Below, piece by piece: positions 8,668 through 16,602 of a stretch of 64,000 nt of DNA; position 1 is the first letter of the stretch; every line of letters starts with the position of its first letter. The position numbers were made by a program, and so were the translations under genes. The notes below the pieces were generated by a model. The model had not been told where the DNA came from, searched no databases, and saw only the letters and a list, made by a program, of their open reading frames with translations. The DNA is from RPQJ01 sp963696545 (GTDB taxonomy: Bacteria > Pseudomonadota > Gammaproteobacteria > Steroidobacterales > Steroidobacteraceae), in the NCBI GenBank assembly GCA_963696545.1, contig CAVOKQ010000001.1, positions 186,001-250,000 of the forward strand. Direction: 5' to 3'.

Positions 8668-9381
8668 TCAAGCCCCGTTAGCTTCACGCACGAGGCGAAC
8701 GACTTCCTCGGCCGTCTCCGCGCGGTGGATCACCTGCGTCTCGTCCTCGCTGATCGTGCCCAGCTTCACCATCGCCTCGCGCACGAACACGTCGAACTGG
8801 TCCCAGAACTCGCGGCCCACGGCGATCAGCGGGAAGTGACCGAGCTTGTTCGTCTGCATCAGCGTGGCGATCTCGAACGTCTCGTCGAGCGTGCCGAAGC
8901 CGCCCGGCATTACGACAAACGCGCAGGAGAACTTCACCAGCATCACCTTGCGGGCAAAGAAGTGCTCGAACTGGATGAAGCGGTCGAGGTACTTGTTGGG
9001 GATCTGCTCGCGCGGCAACTGGATGTTGCAGCCGAGACTCAGGCCGCCGCCTTCCTTCGCGCCTCGATTCGCCGCTTCCATGATTCCTGAGCCGCCGCCA
9101 GTCATCACCGCGTAGCCGGCCTTCGCGAGCGCGGCGCCGATCTCGCGGGCACGCCGGTAGTACGGGTGGTCCTCCGCAAACCGCGAAGAGCCGAAGACGG
9201 TGACGCACGGCTGTGTCGCCTCGAAGCTCTCGAAGGCCCTGAGAAATTCCAGGAAAAACCCCACCGCGCTCGCGAGGTCGGCCTCGCGGTGGCGGCGGCC
9301 CGACAGGAACAGCTTCTCGGCGCCCTCGACCTGCTGCAGCAGCGACGGCGTGGCCTCGATCGGCGATTTCGGGTCAGTCAT
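8668..9381 (-). CDS. LOG-family nucleoside 5'-monophosphate phosphoribohydrolase
   Basis: ATG 9381 (MTDPKSP) gives 237 residues; the frame is open further upstream but without family similarity. The conserved LOG signatures are present: VTVFGSSR, GGGSGIMEAANRGA and PGGFGTLDE with its catalytic Arg/Glu pattern. LOG proteins cleave the N-glycosidic bond of AMP-type nucleotides, releasing a base and ribose 5-phosphate; many were once called lysine decarboxylases. This copy has an N-terminal extension of about 50 residues, as in the longer TIGR00730-type bacterial forms. It is convergent with the ankyrin gene. A role in cytokinin activation versus nucleotide housekeeping cannot be told from sequence. 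Confidence 0.88.
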   Translation of the reverse strand: MTDPKSPIEATPSLLQQVEGAEKLFLSGRRHREADLASAVGFFLEFLRAFESFEATQPCVTVFGSSRFAEDHPYYRRAREIGAALAKAGYAVMTGGGSGIMEAANRGAKEGGGLSLGCNIQLPREQIPNKYLDRFIQFEHFFARKVMLVKFSCAFVVMPGGFGTLDETFEIATLMQTNKLGHFPLIAVGREFWDQFDVFVREAMVKLGTISEDETQVIHRAETAEEVVRLVREANGA

Positions 9382-9516
9382 GTGTGTTGTCCTCGTGTCA
9401 CCGTGGCTATTGTCCGCCGCCTGCGGCGCTTGTGGCAGGGGGCGATCGGGGTAGACTCCGTGTACGCGAAGTCGCGGCCGTCCGTCCGGCCGTACATCAC
9501 CGAGGAGACGCCTGCC

Positions 9517-9894
9517 GTGATTGGATACGTGACGCTGGGGACCAACGACATTACACGTGCCGCGGCCTTCTACGACGCACTGCTGGCCGAGATCGGCGCA
9601 GGACGTTACATGGAGTCCGACCGCTTCATCGCCTGGGCCGTTGCGCCGGACAAGCCGTCGCTCGGCGTGATCAAGCCGTTTGACGGCAAGCCGGCGACGG
9701 TCGGCAATGGCGTAATGATCGCGCTGGTCGTCGACAGCAATGCCAAGGTGGACGCGGTGCACCGCAAGGCGATGGAACTTGGCGGCAAGGACGAGGGTGC
9801 ACCCGGCCCGCGTGGCACGTCGGGTTTCTACGCGGCGTATTTCCGCGATCTCGACGGTAACAAGCTGAACTGCTTCTGCTATTCGCCGGGCTGA
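9517..9894 (+). CDS. VOC (glyoxalase-fold) family protein
   Basis: A GTG start at 9517 with GAGGAG nine bases upstream gives 125 residues matching a complete single VOC domain from VIGYVTLGTNDI to LNCFCYSPG. Paired beta-alpha-beta-beta-beta modules are visible, with GTSGFYAAYFRDLDGNKL as the usual end of the second module. Proteins of this subgroup resemble glyoxalase/bleomycin-resistance proteins, but no substrate is indicated. The frame is open upstream into the LOG gene region, but the RBS and the family length favour this start. Confidence 0.82.
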   Translation: MIGYVTLGTNDITRAAAFYDALLAEIGAGRYMESDRFIAWAVAPDKPSLGVIKPFDGKPATVGNGVMIALVVDSNAKVDAVHRKAMELGGKDEGAPGPRGTSGFYAAYFRDLDGNKLNCFCYSPG

Positions 9895-9922
9895 CGGAGT
9901 GCTGGCGCTCCTGTTGCGCTGA

Positions 9923-10684
9923 TCAATTCGAAAGGATCACGCTGCAGCAGGTCACGCCGCCTTCGGCCTTCTGGACCTCGGATACGTCCACCGGCAGCAC
10001 TCGCAGGCCCGCGGCCACGAGGCGTTCTCGAGTACGCGTTTCCGATGCCGGATGAATCACCGCGTCGGCCACGAGGAGCGCGTTCGCGGCGTGCGGCTCC
10101 TCGGGAGCAACCGCGACGAAACGCATGCCCGGCCAGTGACTGCGATCGACCCACGCAGCGTTGATCAGCAGCGTGTCCGGGGCGACCAGCGTGACGGCGC
10201 TCTTCAGGTGCAGGCAGCCGCGTACCGGCACCGGGACCGTGCGGTATCCGTACGGCGCAATCACCGCCGCGAGTTGCGCGATGCCCTCGGCATTCGAGCG
10301 GCCGGACTCTCCGACAAACACGTCGCGACCGACGCGCAGCACGTCGCCGCCGTCGAGAGTGCCGGGCGCCTCGATTCGAACGCACGGCCGACACAGTTCG
10401 ACCACGCTTACGACCGAAGCGACCTCTCCCAGTCGCGACTCAGCCCCGGGGCGCGTGAGAACGGCGATCTCATCGAGCGCCACCACCGTGTCCTCGACGA
10501 ACACCGAGTCTGGCAGGTCGGGCTCGGCCGGGAGTTCGAGCAGCCGGCAGCCCATTGAGATCAAGGCCTGCGCGTACCGTGCATGCTGTCGCTCCGCCAA
10601 CTCGACATCGATCGGAGATCGCGCCAGGTGCGTGAGTTCGCAGCGCGCCATCGCGGGGCTCACGTGTCGGATCAGGGCGTACAT
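9923..10684 (-). CDS. N(G),N(G)-dimethylarginine dimethylaminohydrolase
   Basis: This 253-residue protein carries the guanidino-modifying amidinotransferase-fold signatures of DDAH: FVEDT, TLDGGDVL, the catalytic His in CLHLKS, and the catalytic Cys in the C-terminal EGGVTCCSVI. DDAH converts methylated arginine to citrulline and methylamine; relatives act on free arginine derivatives. Length matches the bacterial enzymes. It is transcribed divergently from the phosphoesterase, about 65 bp apart. It lies just upstream of a cyanophycin (Asp-Arg polymer) locus, so a link to arginine metabolism is plausible but unproven. Confidence 0.88.
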   Translation of the reverse strand: MYALIRHVSPAMARCELTHLARSPIDVELAERQHARYAQALISMGCRLLELPAEPDLPDSVFVEDTVVALDEIAVLTRPGAESRLGEVASVVSVVELCRPCVRIEAPGTLDGGDVLRVGRDVFVGESGRSNAEGIAQLAAVIAPYGYRTVPVPVRGCLHLKSAVTLVAPDTLLINAAWVDRSHWPGMRFVAVAPEEPHAANALLVADAVIHPASETRTRERLVAAGLRVLPVDVSEVQKAEGGVTCCSVILSN

Positions 10685-10749
10685 GGCGGTTGATTATGCG
10701 CCGCAACACCAGCTCGGATTAAGATCAGCGAATCGTCACGGTACTCCAC

Positions 10750-11625
10750 ATGTTCGCGCACCCAATGCCTCGTTGGCTGGCACTGCTGCTCACGCCATTG
10801 CTCGCCGCGTCGGCGACCGCCCCGGCGGCCGGCGCCCCGCTCGTCGTCTATGCGGCCGGCGACGTTGCGGAATGCAGGAACGGGCCGGCGGAGGATTCCG
10901 GCGCCGCCAAGACGGCAAAGCTCATGCCGGCCGGCGCCACCGTATTGATTCCCGGCGACACTGCGTACCCGTTCGCGACGGCCGCCACATATGCGTCTTG
11001 CTACGAGCCGACCTGGGGTTCGCTCCGCGCGACGACGCTCGCGGTGCCCGGCAATCATGACTACGTTGATGACCGGTCCGACGATTTCCAGGCGTACTTC
11101 GGTGCGGGCGCCTCCGCAGAGGGCTACTTCGCGAGGCGGCTCGGCGACTGGCTCGTCATCGGGCTCGACAGCCAGCGGGCGGGCGAGGCCCTGGACCGCC
11201 AATACGAGTGGCTCGAAGCCACGTTGCGCGAGAATGTCGGCACGCGCTGCACGCTCGCCTTCTGGCACATGCCCGCGTTCTCGTCGGGGCTCGAACACGG
11301 ACCGACGCCGAAGATGCAGCGGTTCTGGGCGCTGCTTGAGGAAAATGGCGCCGAGTTCGTATTGAACGGCCATCAGCACTTCTACGAGGCGTTCGGGCCG
11401 CTCGATGCCGCAGGGCAATCCACGGCGGACGGGATGCGCGAGTTCGTCGTAGGCACGGGCGGTGCGCGCCTGTACCCGATCTGGAACCCGATTCACCAGA
11501 GCCGCTTGCGTCTGGCGCGGCACGGCGTGCTGAAGCTGACCCTGGACGACGGGTCGTATTCCTGGCAGTTCATCGACATCGCTGGCCGCGTGCGCGACAG
11601 TGGCGAGGCTCGGTGCCGTAAGTAG
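10750..11625 (+). CDS. Secreted calcineurin-like metallophosphoesterase
   Basis: A signal peptide (about residues 1-27, hydrophobic WLALLLTPLLAA) precedes a calcineurin-like phosphoesterase domain. Metal-binding motifs appear in order: AAGDVAE, PGDTAYP, PGNHDY, FWHMP and NGHQHFYEAF. This layout matches secreted purple-acid-phosphatase-like or alkaline phosphatase-like proteins. The protein is 291 residues from ATG 10750; ATG 10765 (MPRW) is an alternative start that keeps the signal peptide. It ends 54 bp before the isoaspartyl dipeptidase gene, so it may be co-transcribed with it. Substrate is unknown. Confidence 0.85.
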   Translation: MFAHPMPRWLALLLTPLLAASATAPAAGAPLVVYAAGDVAECRNGPAEDSGAAKTAKLMPAGATVLIPGDTAYPFATAATYASCYEPTWGSLRATTLAVPGNHDYVDDRSDDFQAYFGAGASAEGYFARRLGDWLVIGLDSQRAGEALDRQYEWLEATLRENVGTRCTLAFWHMPAFSSGLEHGPTPKMQRFWALLEENGAEFVLNGHQHFYEAFGPLDAAGQSTADGMREFVVGTGGARLYPIWNPIHQSRLRLARHGVLKLTLDDGSYSWQFIDIAGRVRDSGEARCRK

Positions 11626-11679
11626 GCAGCGCAGTGCAGGTTGGGTTCGAGCCCGTTGTCAGGCATCATCTCCGCCCGC

Positions 11680-12852
11680 ATGCTGCTGATTCGTAACGCC
11701 GAAACGTTCGCCCCCCGCCCCCTCGGGGCGAGCGATCTGCTGCTCGGCGGCGGCAAAGTCCTCTGGATCGGCCGTGCGGGGGAGTTCCCCAGCCTTCCGC
11801 AGCCGCTGCTTGCTGTGTCCGAGACACTTGATCTCGAGGGCCGCAGGCTCATCCCGGGCCTGATCGACGGCCACGTGCACGTCACCGGTGGCGGCGGCGA
11901 AGCCGGCTTTCGCACGCGCGTCCCGCCCGTCCCGCTGACCCGGTTCACGACCGCCGGCGTGACCACGGTCGTCGGCCTGCTCGGCACGGATGACGTGGCC
12001 CGCGGCACCAGGGATCTCGTGGCAACCGTCCACGCGTTGCGCGAGGAAGGCATGAATGCCTGGGCGTACACGGGCGGCTACCACGTGCCGCCGACCACGC
12101 TCACCGGCAGCGTCCGAGGCGACCTCGTGTTCATCGAACCGCTGCTCGGCATCGGCGAGGTCGCGATCAGCGACCATCGGTCGAGCCAGCCCACGTTCGA
12201 CGAGATCGTGCGGCTCGCGGCCGACGCACACGTCGCGGGCCTGCTGACCGGCAAGGCCGGCATCCTTCACCTGCATCTCGGCGACGGCGCACGCGGCCTC
12301 GAGCTGGTGCGACGCGCGCTCGCTGAGACCGAGCTTCCGGCGCGCGTATTCAACCCGACGCACGTCAATCGCCGTCGCGCGCTGTTCGACGAGGCGGTGG
12401 CACTGGCGAAAGCCGGCTGCACCGTGGACGTGACCGCGTTCCCGGTCGAGGAAGGCGAGGACGCGTACTCGGCGGCCGATGCGTTTCGGGGCTACCTCGA
12501 CGCTGGTGCGCCACCCGAGCGCATCACGATCAGCTCCGACGCGGGCGGCTGCCTGCCGTGCTTCGACGCCGATGGGCGTGTCTGCAGCATGGATGTCGGC
12601 TCGGCGGGGGAGCTGCTGAAGACCCTGCGTGAACTGCTGGGCGGCGGCCTGTCCCTCGAGCAGGCGTTGCCGGCGTTCACGAGCAACCCTGCGCGCCTGC
12701 TGCGGCTCGCCGGCAAGGGCGAGATCGCGGTTGGCGCCGACGCGGACCTCGTCGCGCTGGATGCGGCAGGCCTTGCGGACACCGTCATCATTCGTGGCGC
12801 GGTGCACGTGCGCGACGGCCACGCCGTGCGCCGCGGCACCTTCGAAGCCTGA
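11680..12852 (+). CDS. iadA: Isoaspartyl dipeptidase (beta-aspartyl peptidase)
   Basis: A metal-dependent amidohydrolase of 390 residues from ATG 11680 (MLLIRNAETF). The metal-binding HVHVTGGG motif, the GVTTVVGLLGTD segment, the GKAGILHLHLGDG region with metal-binding His, and SSDAGGCLP with the catalytic Asp match IadA. The enzyme hydrolyses beta-aspartyl dipeptides. Cyanophycinase, encoded 28 bp downstream, releases beta-Asp-Arg, so the two genes form a direct degradation pathway to free aspartate and arginine. A start 13 codons upstream is possible but lies outside the conserved domain. Confidence 0.92.
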   Translation: MLLIRNAETFAPRPLGASDLLLGGGKVLWIGRAGEFPSLPQPLLAVSETLDLEGRRLIPGLIDGHVHVTGGGGEAGFRTRVPPVPLTRFTTAGVTTVVGLLGTDDVARGTRDLVATVHALREEGMNAWAYTGGYHVPPTTLTGSVRGDLVFIEPLLGIGEVAISDHRSSQPTFDEIVRLAADAHVAGLLTGKAGILHLHLGDGARGLELVRRALAETELPARVFNPTHVNRRRALFDEAVALAKAGCTVDVTAFPVEEGEDAYSAADAFRGYLDAGAPPERITISSDAGGCLPCFDADGRVCSMDVGSAGELLKTLRELLGGGLSLEQALPAFTSNPARLLRLAGKGEIAVGADADLVALDAAGLADTVIIRGAVHVRDGHAVRRGTFEA

Positions 12853-12880
12853 CATTCACCGAGCGAGGCAACTCACGCCC

Positions 12881-13720
12881 ATGCCCAGCATCGTCCCCGA
12901 AGGCAAGACTCGCGGCTGGATCATCCCGATCGGTGGTGCAGAGAACAAGGAGAACGACCGCCACATCCTCGAGCGCTTCGTGCGCGTCTCGGGTGGCAAG
13001 GACGCCGACATCGTCGTGATCCCGACTGCGAGCCGCCTCCACGAAACGGGGCCGCGCTACGAGAAACTCTTCCGCGACATCGGCGCGGACCGCGTGACGG
13101 TGATGGACTTCGACACGCGGCGCGACTGCCAGGAAGCCGGCCGGCTGCAGCGACTCGAGCAGGCGACCGGAGTGTTCTTCACCGGCGGCAACCAGTTGCG
13201 GCTCACGACGCTGCTCGGCGGCACGCCGGTCGCGAAAATGATCCGCAATCGCAACGCACATGGCGTCACGGTCGGCGGCACGAGCGCCGGCGCAAGTATC
13301 CTGAGCGAGCACATGATTGCGTTCGGTGACGAAGGCTCGTCGGTGATCTCCGGCAGCGTGCGCCTGGCACCAGGACTCGGCCTGACGAACCGCTTCATCA
13401 TCGACCAGCATTTCCGGCAGCGCGACCGGCTCGGCCGGCTGCTTACGGCCCTTGCGTACAACCCATTCGCAGTCGGTATCGGCCTCGACGAAGACACGGC
13501 CGCGTTCATCGGCCCGGACGAGACCGTCGAGGTCGAGGGCAGCGGCGGCGTCACGGTCGTGGACGCGTCGGAAGTCAGCTACTCGTCGATGGACGTCGTC
13601 AGCGAAGGCCAGCCGGTGTGCATGCTGGGCATCAAGATGCACATCCTGGTGGCGGGTGCGACGTTCAACCTGCACACGCGGGTCGCGGATGCGGGGCGGT
13701 TGCTGCAGCCGAAGGAATAG
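12881..13720 (+). CDS. cphB: Cyanophycinase
   Basis: Starting at ATG 12881 (MPSIVPEGK), this 279-residue protein has the peptidase S51 signatures: IPIGGAE, VFFTGGNQLRL, and the nucleophile Ser in VGGTSAGAS, followed by FIIDQHFRQRDRLGRL and GIGLDEDTA. CphB cleaves the Asp-Arg polymer cyanophycin to beta-Asp-Arg dipeptides inside the cell. Length is that of intracellular bacterial CphB, with no signal peptide. It follows iadA in the same direction and ends just before hairpin element A, which may terminate the transcript. Confidence 0.95.
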   Translation: MPSIVPEGKTRGWIIPIGGAENKENDRHILERFVRVSGGKDADIVVIPTASRLHETGPRYEKLFRDIGADRVTVMDFDTRRDCQEAGRLQRLEQATGVFFTGGNQLRLTTLLGGTPVAKMIRNRNAHGVTVGGTSAGASILSEHMIAFGDEGSSVISGSVRLAPGLGLTNRFIIDQHFRQRDRLGRLLTALAYNPFAVGIGLDEDTAAFIGPDETVEVEGSGGVTVVDASEVSYSSMDVVSEGQPVCMLGIKMHILVAGATFNLHTRVADAGRLLQPKE

Positions 13721-13729
13721 CGGCGGGTC

Positions 13730-13847
13730 GGGCGTCTTCGGTCCGGGCGTGCTTTCCCGGGCCGTCGCGCGCCAGGACGGCGCGCGCGGAGCCTCCACGG
13801 ACGGATTCACGGCGTCCCGGGAAAGCACGCCCGGACCGAAGGCGCCC
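13730..13847. repeat. Hairpin element copy A: conserved loop, copy-specific stem
   Basis: The arms 13736-13761 and 13816-13841 are perfect inverted repeats of 26 nt. They extend to 32 nt each (13730-13761 with 13816-13847) with one mismatch. The 54-nt loop begins CCGTCGCGCG and ends GGATTCACGGCGT, bounded by CCCGGG on both sides. The same loop recurs in copies B and C, but their outer stems have unrelated sequences. Copy A sits between the convergent cphB and regulator genes, where it could act as a bidirectional terminator or a double-stranded RNA barrier. No long T-run follows it. Confidence 0.9.
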
Positions 13848-13879
13848 GAGACCGATCGCTATCACTCCTCTCGCTGAGT

Positions 13880-15463
13880 TCAGAAGCCGCTGCGTGCCAG
13901 CGCCTGCGAGATGCGGGTGCGCACGCCTTCGGGCTTGATCGGGAACGCGCGGAAGAAGTCCTCACGGGTCAGCGCCGGATTGCGCTCGCGCACGTTGGCG
14001 GCCCAGTCCGCGGCGCGCGATTCGTCACCCGCGAGCGAGTGCGCCAGGCTGGCAATCATCGCAATCAGCACGTGCGCACCAGGTGAGCGGGCCGCGCGTT
14101 CGGCCCAGTAAGCTGCCTGGGTGTCCTCGCCGGCGAACAAGTGCGTAAACGCGCGGGTACCCAGCATCGCGTAGTGCATCGGATCCAGCGGGCTCAAGCG
14201 CATCGCCAGGTCGACATGGCTGCGACCATCGACGTCCCGCCCGGCCAGGGTTTCGGTCCACGCGCGCGCATACAGGCCCTGCGCATAGTTCGGGCTGAGC
14301 GTCGTCGCGCGTTCGAGCCAGGGCAGCCCACCCTCGAGATCGCCGACCAGCCAATAGGTTCGCCCCATCACGAAGTTGACGAACGGATCCATCGAGTCGA
14401 GTTCGACGCCGCGTTGTGCGAAGCGCCGGGCCTGAGCGATCTCGCCACCGAGGTCGTCCGTGTGCCGCATGAACGCGGTCTGGAAATGCATGAATGACAG
14501 GCCGGCATGGGCTCGCGCGAAGCCCGGGTCGCGCGCGATCGCCTGGTTGAAGAACGCGGTCGCCACCGCGTTGTCCTTGCGGTTGAAACGGTACATGTGC
14601 TGCAGGCCGAGGTGGTACGCGGACCAGGCGTCGAGGTCCTCGGTCACCGTCAGTCGCGCCTGTGCCGCTTCGTGCAGCGGAATCTGTATCTCGAGCGCGG
14701 CGAGGATCCTCGCGCGGATCACCTCGCGGAACTCGTGGACGTCGTCCACCGTGCCGTCGAACCGGTCCGCCCAGACGATGCCTCCGCTGCGCGTGTCGGC
14801 GAGTTCGACGGTAACTCCGAGCCGCGTGCCTGCGGCCTCGACGATGCCCGTGAGGCAGTACCGGACGCCGAGCAGTTGCCCGATCTCGGCCATGTCCGGA
14901 TCCGCGGTGCGCAGCCGGAACGACGATCCGCGTGCCGTCACGAACAGCCAGTGCAGGCGCGCGAGCTCGGTGATGAGGTCGTGAGGCAGCGCGTCCGCGA
15001 TGGCGGCGTACGGCCCCGCGTCGCCGACGAGACGAAACGGCAGCACGGCAATCGATGGACGCGAGGCATTGTCGGAGGCGGGCGCCGCCTCGGAGCTCGC
15101 GCCTTCGGTGCCGGGCCCGGTTCGTCCGGCGACCGGAATAGTTGCCACGCCCTGGACTGAGCGCACGTCCGCGACGAAGCGGAAGCCCTGCCCGTGAACC
15201 GTCCGAATGAAGCGCTGCGCCTTGCCGTCGTCACCGAGCGCCTGTCGCGCCGACTTCACGCGGCTGGCGACCGCGGCATCGGACACGACCCGCCCGTCCC
15301 ATACCTTCTCGATCAACTCGTCCCTCGAGACGAGGCGCTCGCGGTTCTCGACCAGCAGCGCGAGCAGCGCAAAGACCTGCGGTTCCACCGGGCATGCGGC
15401 GCCCGCGGCGCGCAGTTCGACACGGGCCATGTCCAGGTCGAAGTGACCGAACCGGTAGATCAT
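13880..15463 (-). CDS. Winged-helix (OmpR/CadC-type) regulator with TPR domain
   Basis: ATG 15463 (MIYRFGHFDL) gives 527 residues; four more in-frame codons lie upstream. Residues 1-100 form an OmpR/PhoB-type winged helix (ALLVENRERLVSRDELIEKVWDGR, then RFIRTVHGQGFRFVA). A TolB-like/adenylate-cyclase-associated segment (SIAVLPFRLVGD) follows, then TPR repeats to the C-terminus. Unlike classical CadC there is no membrane helix in the linker, so this is a soluble regulator. It is divergent from the cupin-tautomerase pair. An 11-bp tandem direct repeat in the shared intergenic region fits a binding site for this fold, so autoregulation and control of the cupin genes are likely. Confidence 0.85.
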   Translation of the reverse strand: MIYRFGHFDLDMARVELRAAGAACPVEPQVFALLALLVENRERLVSRDELIEKVWDGRVVSDAAVASRVKSARQALGDDGKAQRFIRTVHGQGFRFVADVRSVQGVATIPVAGRTGPGTEGASSEAAPASDNASRPSIAVLPFRLVGDAGPYAAIADALPHDLITELARLHWLFVTARGSSFRLRTADPDMAEIGQLLGVRYCLTGIVEAAGTRLGVTVELADTRSGGIVWADRFDGTVDDVHEFREVIRARILAALEIQIPLHEAAQARLTVTEDLDAWSAYHLGLQHMYRFNRKDNAVATAFFNQAIARDPGFARAHAGLSFMHFQTAFMRHTDDLGGEIAQARRFAQRGVELDSMDPFVNFVMGRTYWLVGDLEGGLPWLERATTLSPNYAQGLYARAWTETLAGRDVDGRSHVDLAMRLSPLDPMHYAMLGTRAFTHLFAGEDTQAAYWAERAARSPGAHVLIAMIASLAHSLAGDESRAADWAANVRERNPALTREDFFRAFPIKPEGVRTRISQALARSGF

Positions 15464-15510
15464 GGCCGCGAGCATAGATCACTGCCGGGCGATGTCCCAA
15501 AAGAACCCGC

Positions 15511-15532
15511 AAATCTCCATGAAATCTCCATG
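15511..15532. promoter_or_regulatory. Tandem 11-bp direct repeat, candidate operator
   Basis: AAATCTCCATG occurs twice back to back at 15511-15521 and 15522-15532 in the 160-bp region between the divergent winged-helix regulator and the cupin gene. OmpR/PhoB-type winged helices bind head-to-tail direct repeats with 10-11 bp spacing, so this is a natural operator for the adjacent regulator. The repeat is seen directly; its function is inferred. Confidence 0.55.
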
Positions 15533-15623
15533 CGGCCTGCAAGCCTGGCTCTCGCTCGCATGCCAACCTCTGCTCACCCGCGGCGGAATGGTTCCACCGG
15601 CGGAAACACCGAAGGAGATCGTC

Positions 15624-15989
15624 ATGAAGCAGAACCGGACCCAGTTACCCACGCGGCTATCGGCGGGCGGCGTGTGCATCCAGGCGCAGGACTGGTCGGA
15701 CCTCAACGTGGCGCGGATCCGTTTCCCGAAGGGAGCCGACGCCACGCCGCTGCTCCAGGGACTGCCGGACAATCTCTGCCAGTGCCCTCACTGGGGAACC
15801 GTCCTGAGCGGGTCGATCCACGTGCGCTACGCGGACGGCACCGAAGAAACCGTCTCTGCGGGCGACGTGTACTACTGGCCGCCTGGCCACACGGTCTGGG
15901 TCGACGAGGACTACGAAGCCGTCGAATTCAGCCCGAGCGGGCCCATGTGCCAGGTCATCGACCACTTGAAGTCACGACTCTCAACCTGA
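15624..15989 (+). CDS. Cupin-domain protein
   Basis: ATG 15624 with GAAGGAG just upstream gives 121 residues forming one small cupin barrel: the segments WGTVLSGSIHVRYADGTEE and VSAGDVYYWPPGHTVWVDED are the two conserved cupin turns. The usual metal-binding His residues are only partly present (PHWG early and GHTV late), so catalysis is uncertain. It precedes a tautomerase by 11 nt and is controlled from the region shared with the winged-helix regulator. Small cupins paired with tautomerases may handle reactive small molecules; the substrate here is unknown. Confidence 0.8.
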   Translation: MKQNRTQLPTRLSAGGVCIQAQDWSDLNVARIRFPKGADATPLLQGLPDNLCQCPHWGTVLSGSIHVRYADGTEETVSAGDVYYWPPGHTVWVDEDYEAVEFSPSGPMCQVIDHLKSRLST

Positions 15990-16000
15990 AGGAGAACGAC

Positions 16001-16225
16001 ATGCCACTCGTCACAATCGACTTGATCAAGGACGTCTTCACCCCGCAGCAGAAGCAGGAGCTGATCGCCAGGGTCACCGCGGCGATGATCGAGGTCGAAG
16101 GCGAAAACATGCGCGGCGTCACGTGGGTGCGCATCAATGAGTTCGAGCAGGGCGACTGGGCCATCGGCGGGAAGGCGCTGAGGGCCTCCGATGTGCAGGC
16201 GCTCGCGGCAGGGAAGGCGGCGTAG
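16001..16225 (+). CDS. 4-oxalocrotonate tautomerase family protein
   Basis: This 74-residue protein starts MPLVTIDL, so Pro1 of the mature chain, the catalytic base of the family, is present. The helix FTPQQKQELIARVTAAMIEVEG and the strand TWVRINEFEQGDWAIGG match small tautomerases. GGAG lies 8 nt upstream. It follows the cupin gene with an 11-nt gap and is surely co-transcribed. The family catalyses keto-enol tautomerisation or dehalogenation; the substrate cannot be read from sequence. Hairpin element B begins 8 nt after the stop. Confidence 0.87.
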   Translation: MPLVTIDLIKDVFTPQQKQELIARVTAAMIEVEGENMRGVTWVRINEFEQGDWAIGGKALRASDVQALAAGKAA

Positions 16226-16232
16226 GCGTTCG

Positions 16233-16358
16233 CGCGTGGTGTGTCCGATGCTGAAGAGCCATCCCGGGACGCCGTGAATCCATCCCTGGAGGCTCCGCGC
16301 GCGCCGTCGTGGCGCGCGACGGTCCGGAATGGCTCTTCAGCATCGGACGCACCGCGTG
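16233..16358. repeat. Hairpin element copy B (loop inverted)
   Basis: Arms 16243-16262 and 16329-16348 are perfect 20-nt inverted repeats. In the + strand RNA they extend outward to 16233/16358 through Watson-Crick and three G-U pairs. The loop is the same core as copies A and C but in the opposite orientation: it reads CCCGGGACGCCGTGAATCC from 16263. The stem sequence (GATGCTGAAGAGCCAT and complement) is unrelated to the stems of A and C. It starts 8 nt after the tautomerase stop. Confidence 0.88.
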
Positions 16359-16400
16359 CCCGACTCCGCGGGCACCGCAGGCAGCGAAGATCGCTTGGTC

Positions 16401-16514
16401 GTGTCGCGGCTCCGGGTGGCTGCCGCGGGCCGTCGCGCGACAGGATGGCGCGCGCGGAGCCTCCAGGGATGGATTCACGGCGTCCCGGGGCAGCCACCCG
16501 GAGCGCCGCGACAC
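16401..16514. repeat. Hairpin element copy C
   Basis: The left arm 16401-16424 pairs with 16489-16514; the match is perfect except for a 2-nt GC insertion in the right arm. The loop from about 16429 to 16486 carries the shared core, ending GGATTCACGGCGTCCCGGG as in copy A. The stem sequence (GCTCCGGGTGGCTGCC) is again copy-specific. Together with copy B it fills most of the 377-bp gap between the tautomerase gene and cphA (16226-16602), in which I see no gene. Confidence 0.87.
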
Positions 16515-16602
16515 CCCGGCAAGGCGAGGGCCCGCTACGCCACCGTCGCGGGCTGTGCCATCATCGGCCGCTCGACCCGCCCGAAGGGAGTGGCCGCCCG
16601 GC

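Noticed and set aside
13741..13877. Possible small coding genes across the hairpin elements (copies A-C)
   Set aside because: Frames arise from the repeated core on both strands; the inverted-repeat structure explains the sequence better than coding.
13721..16602. Transposon or insertion sequence ends at the hairpin elements
   Set aside because: No transposase gene or target-site duplications; stems differ between copies.
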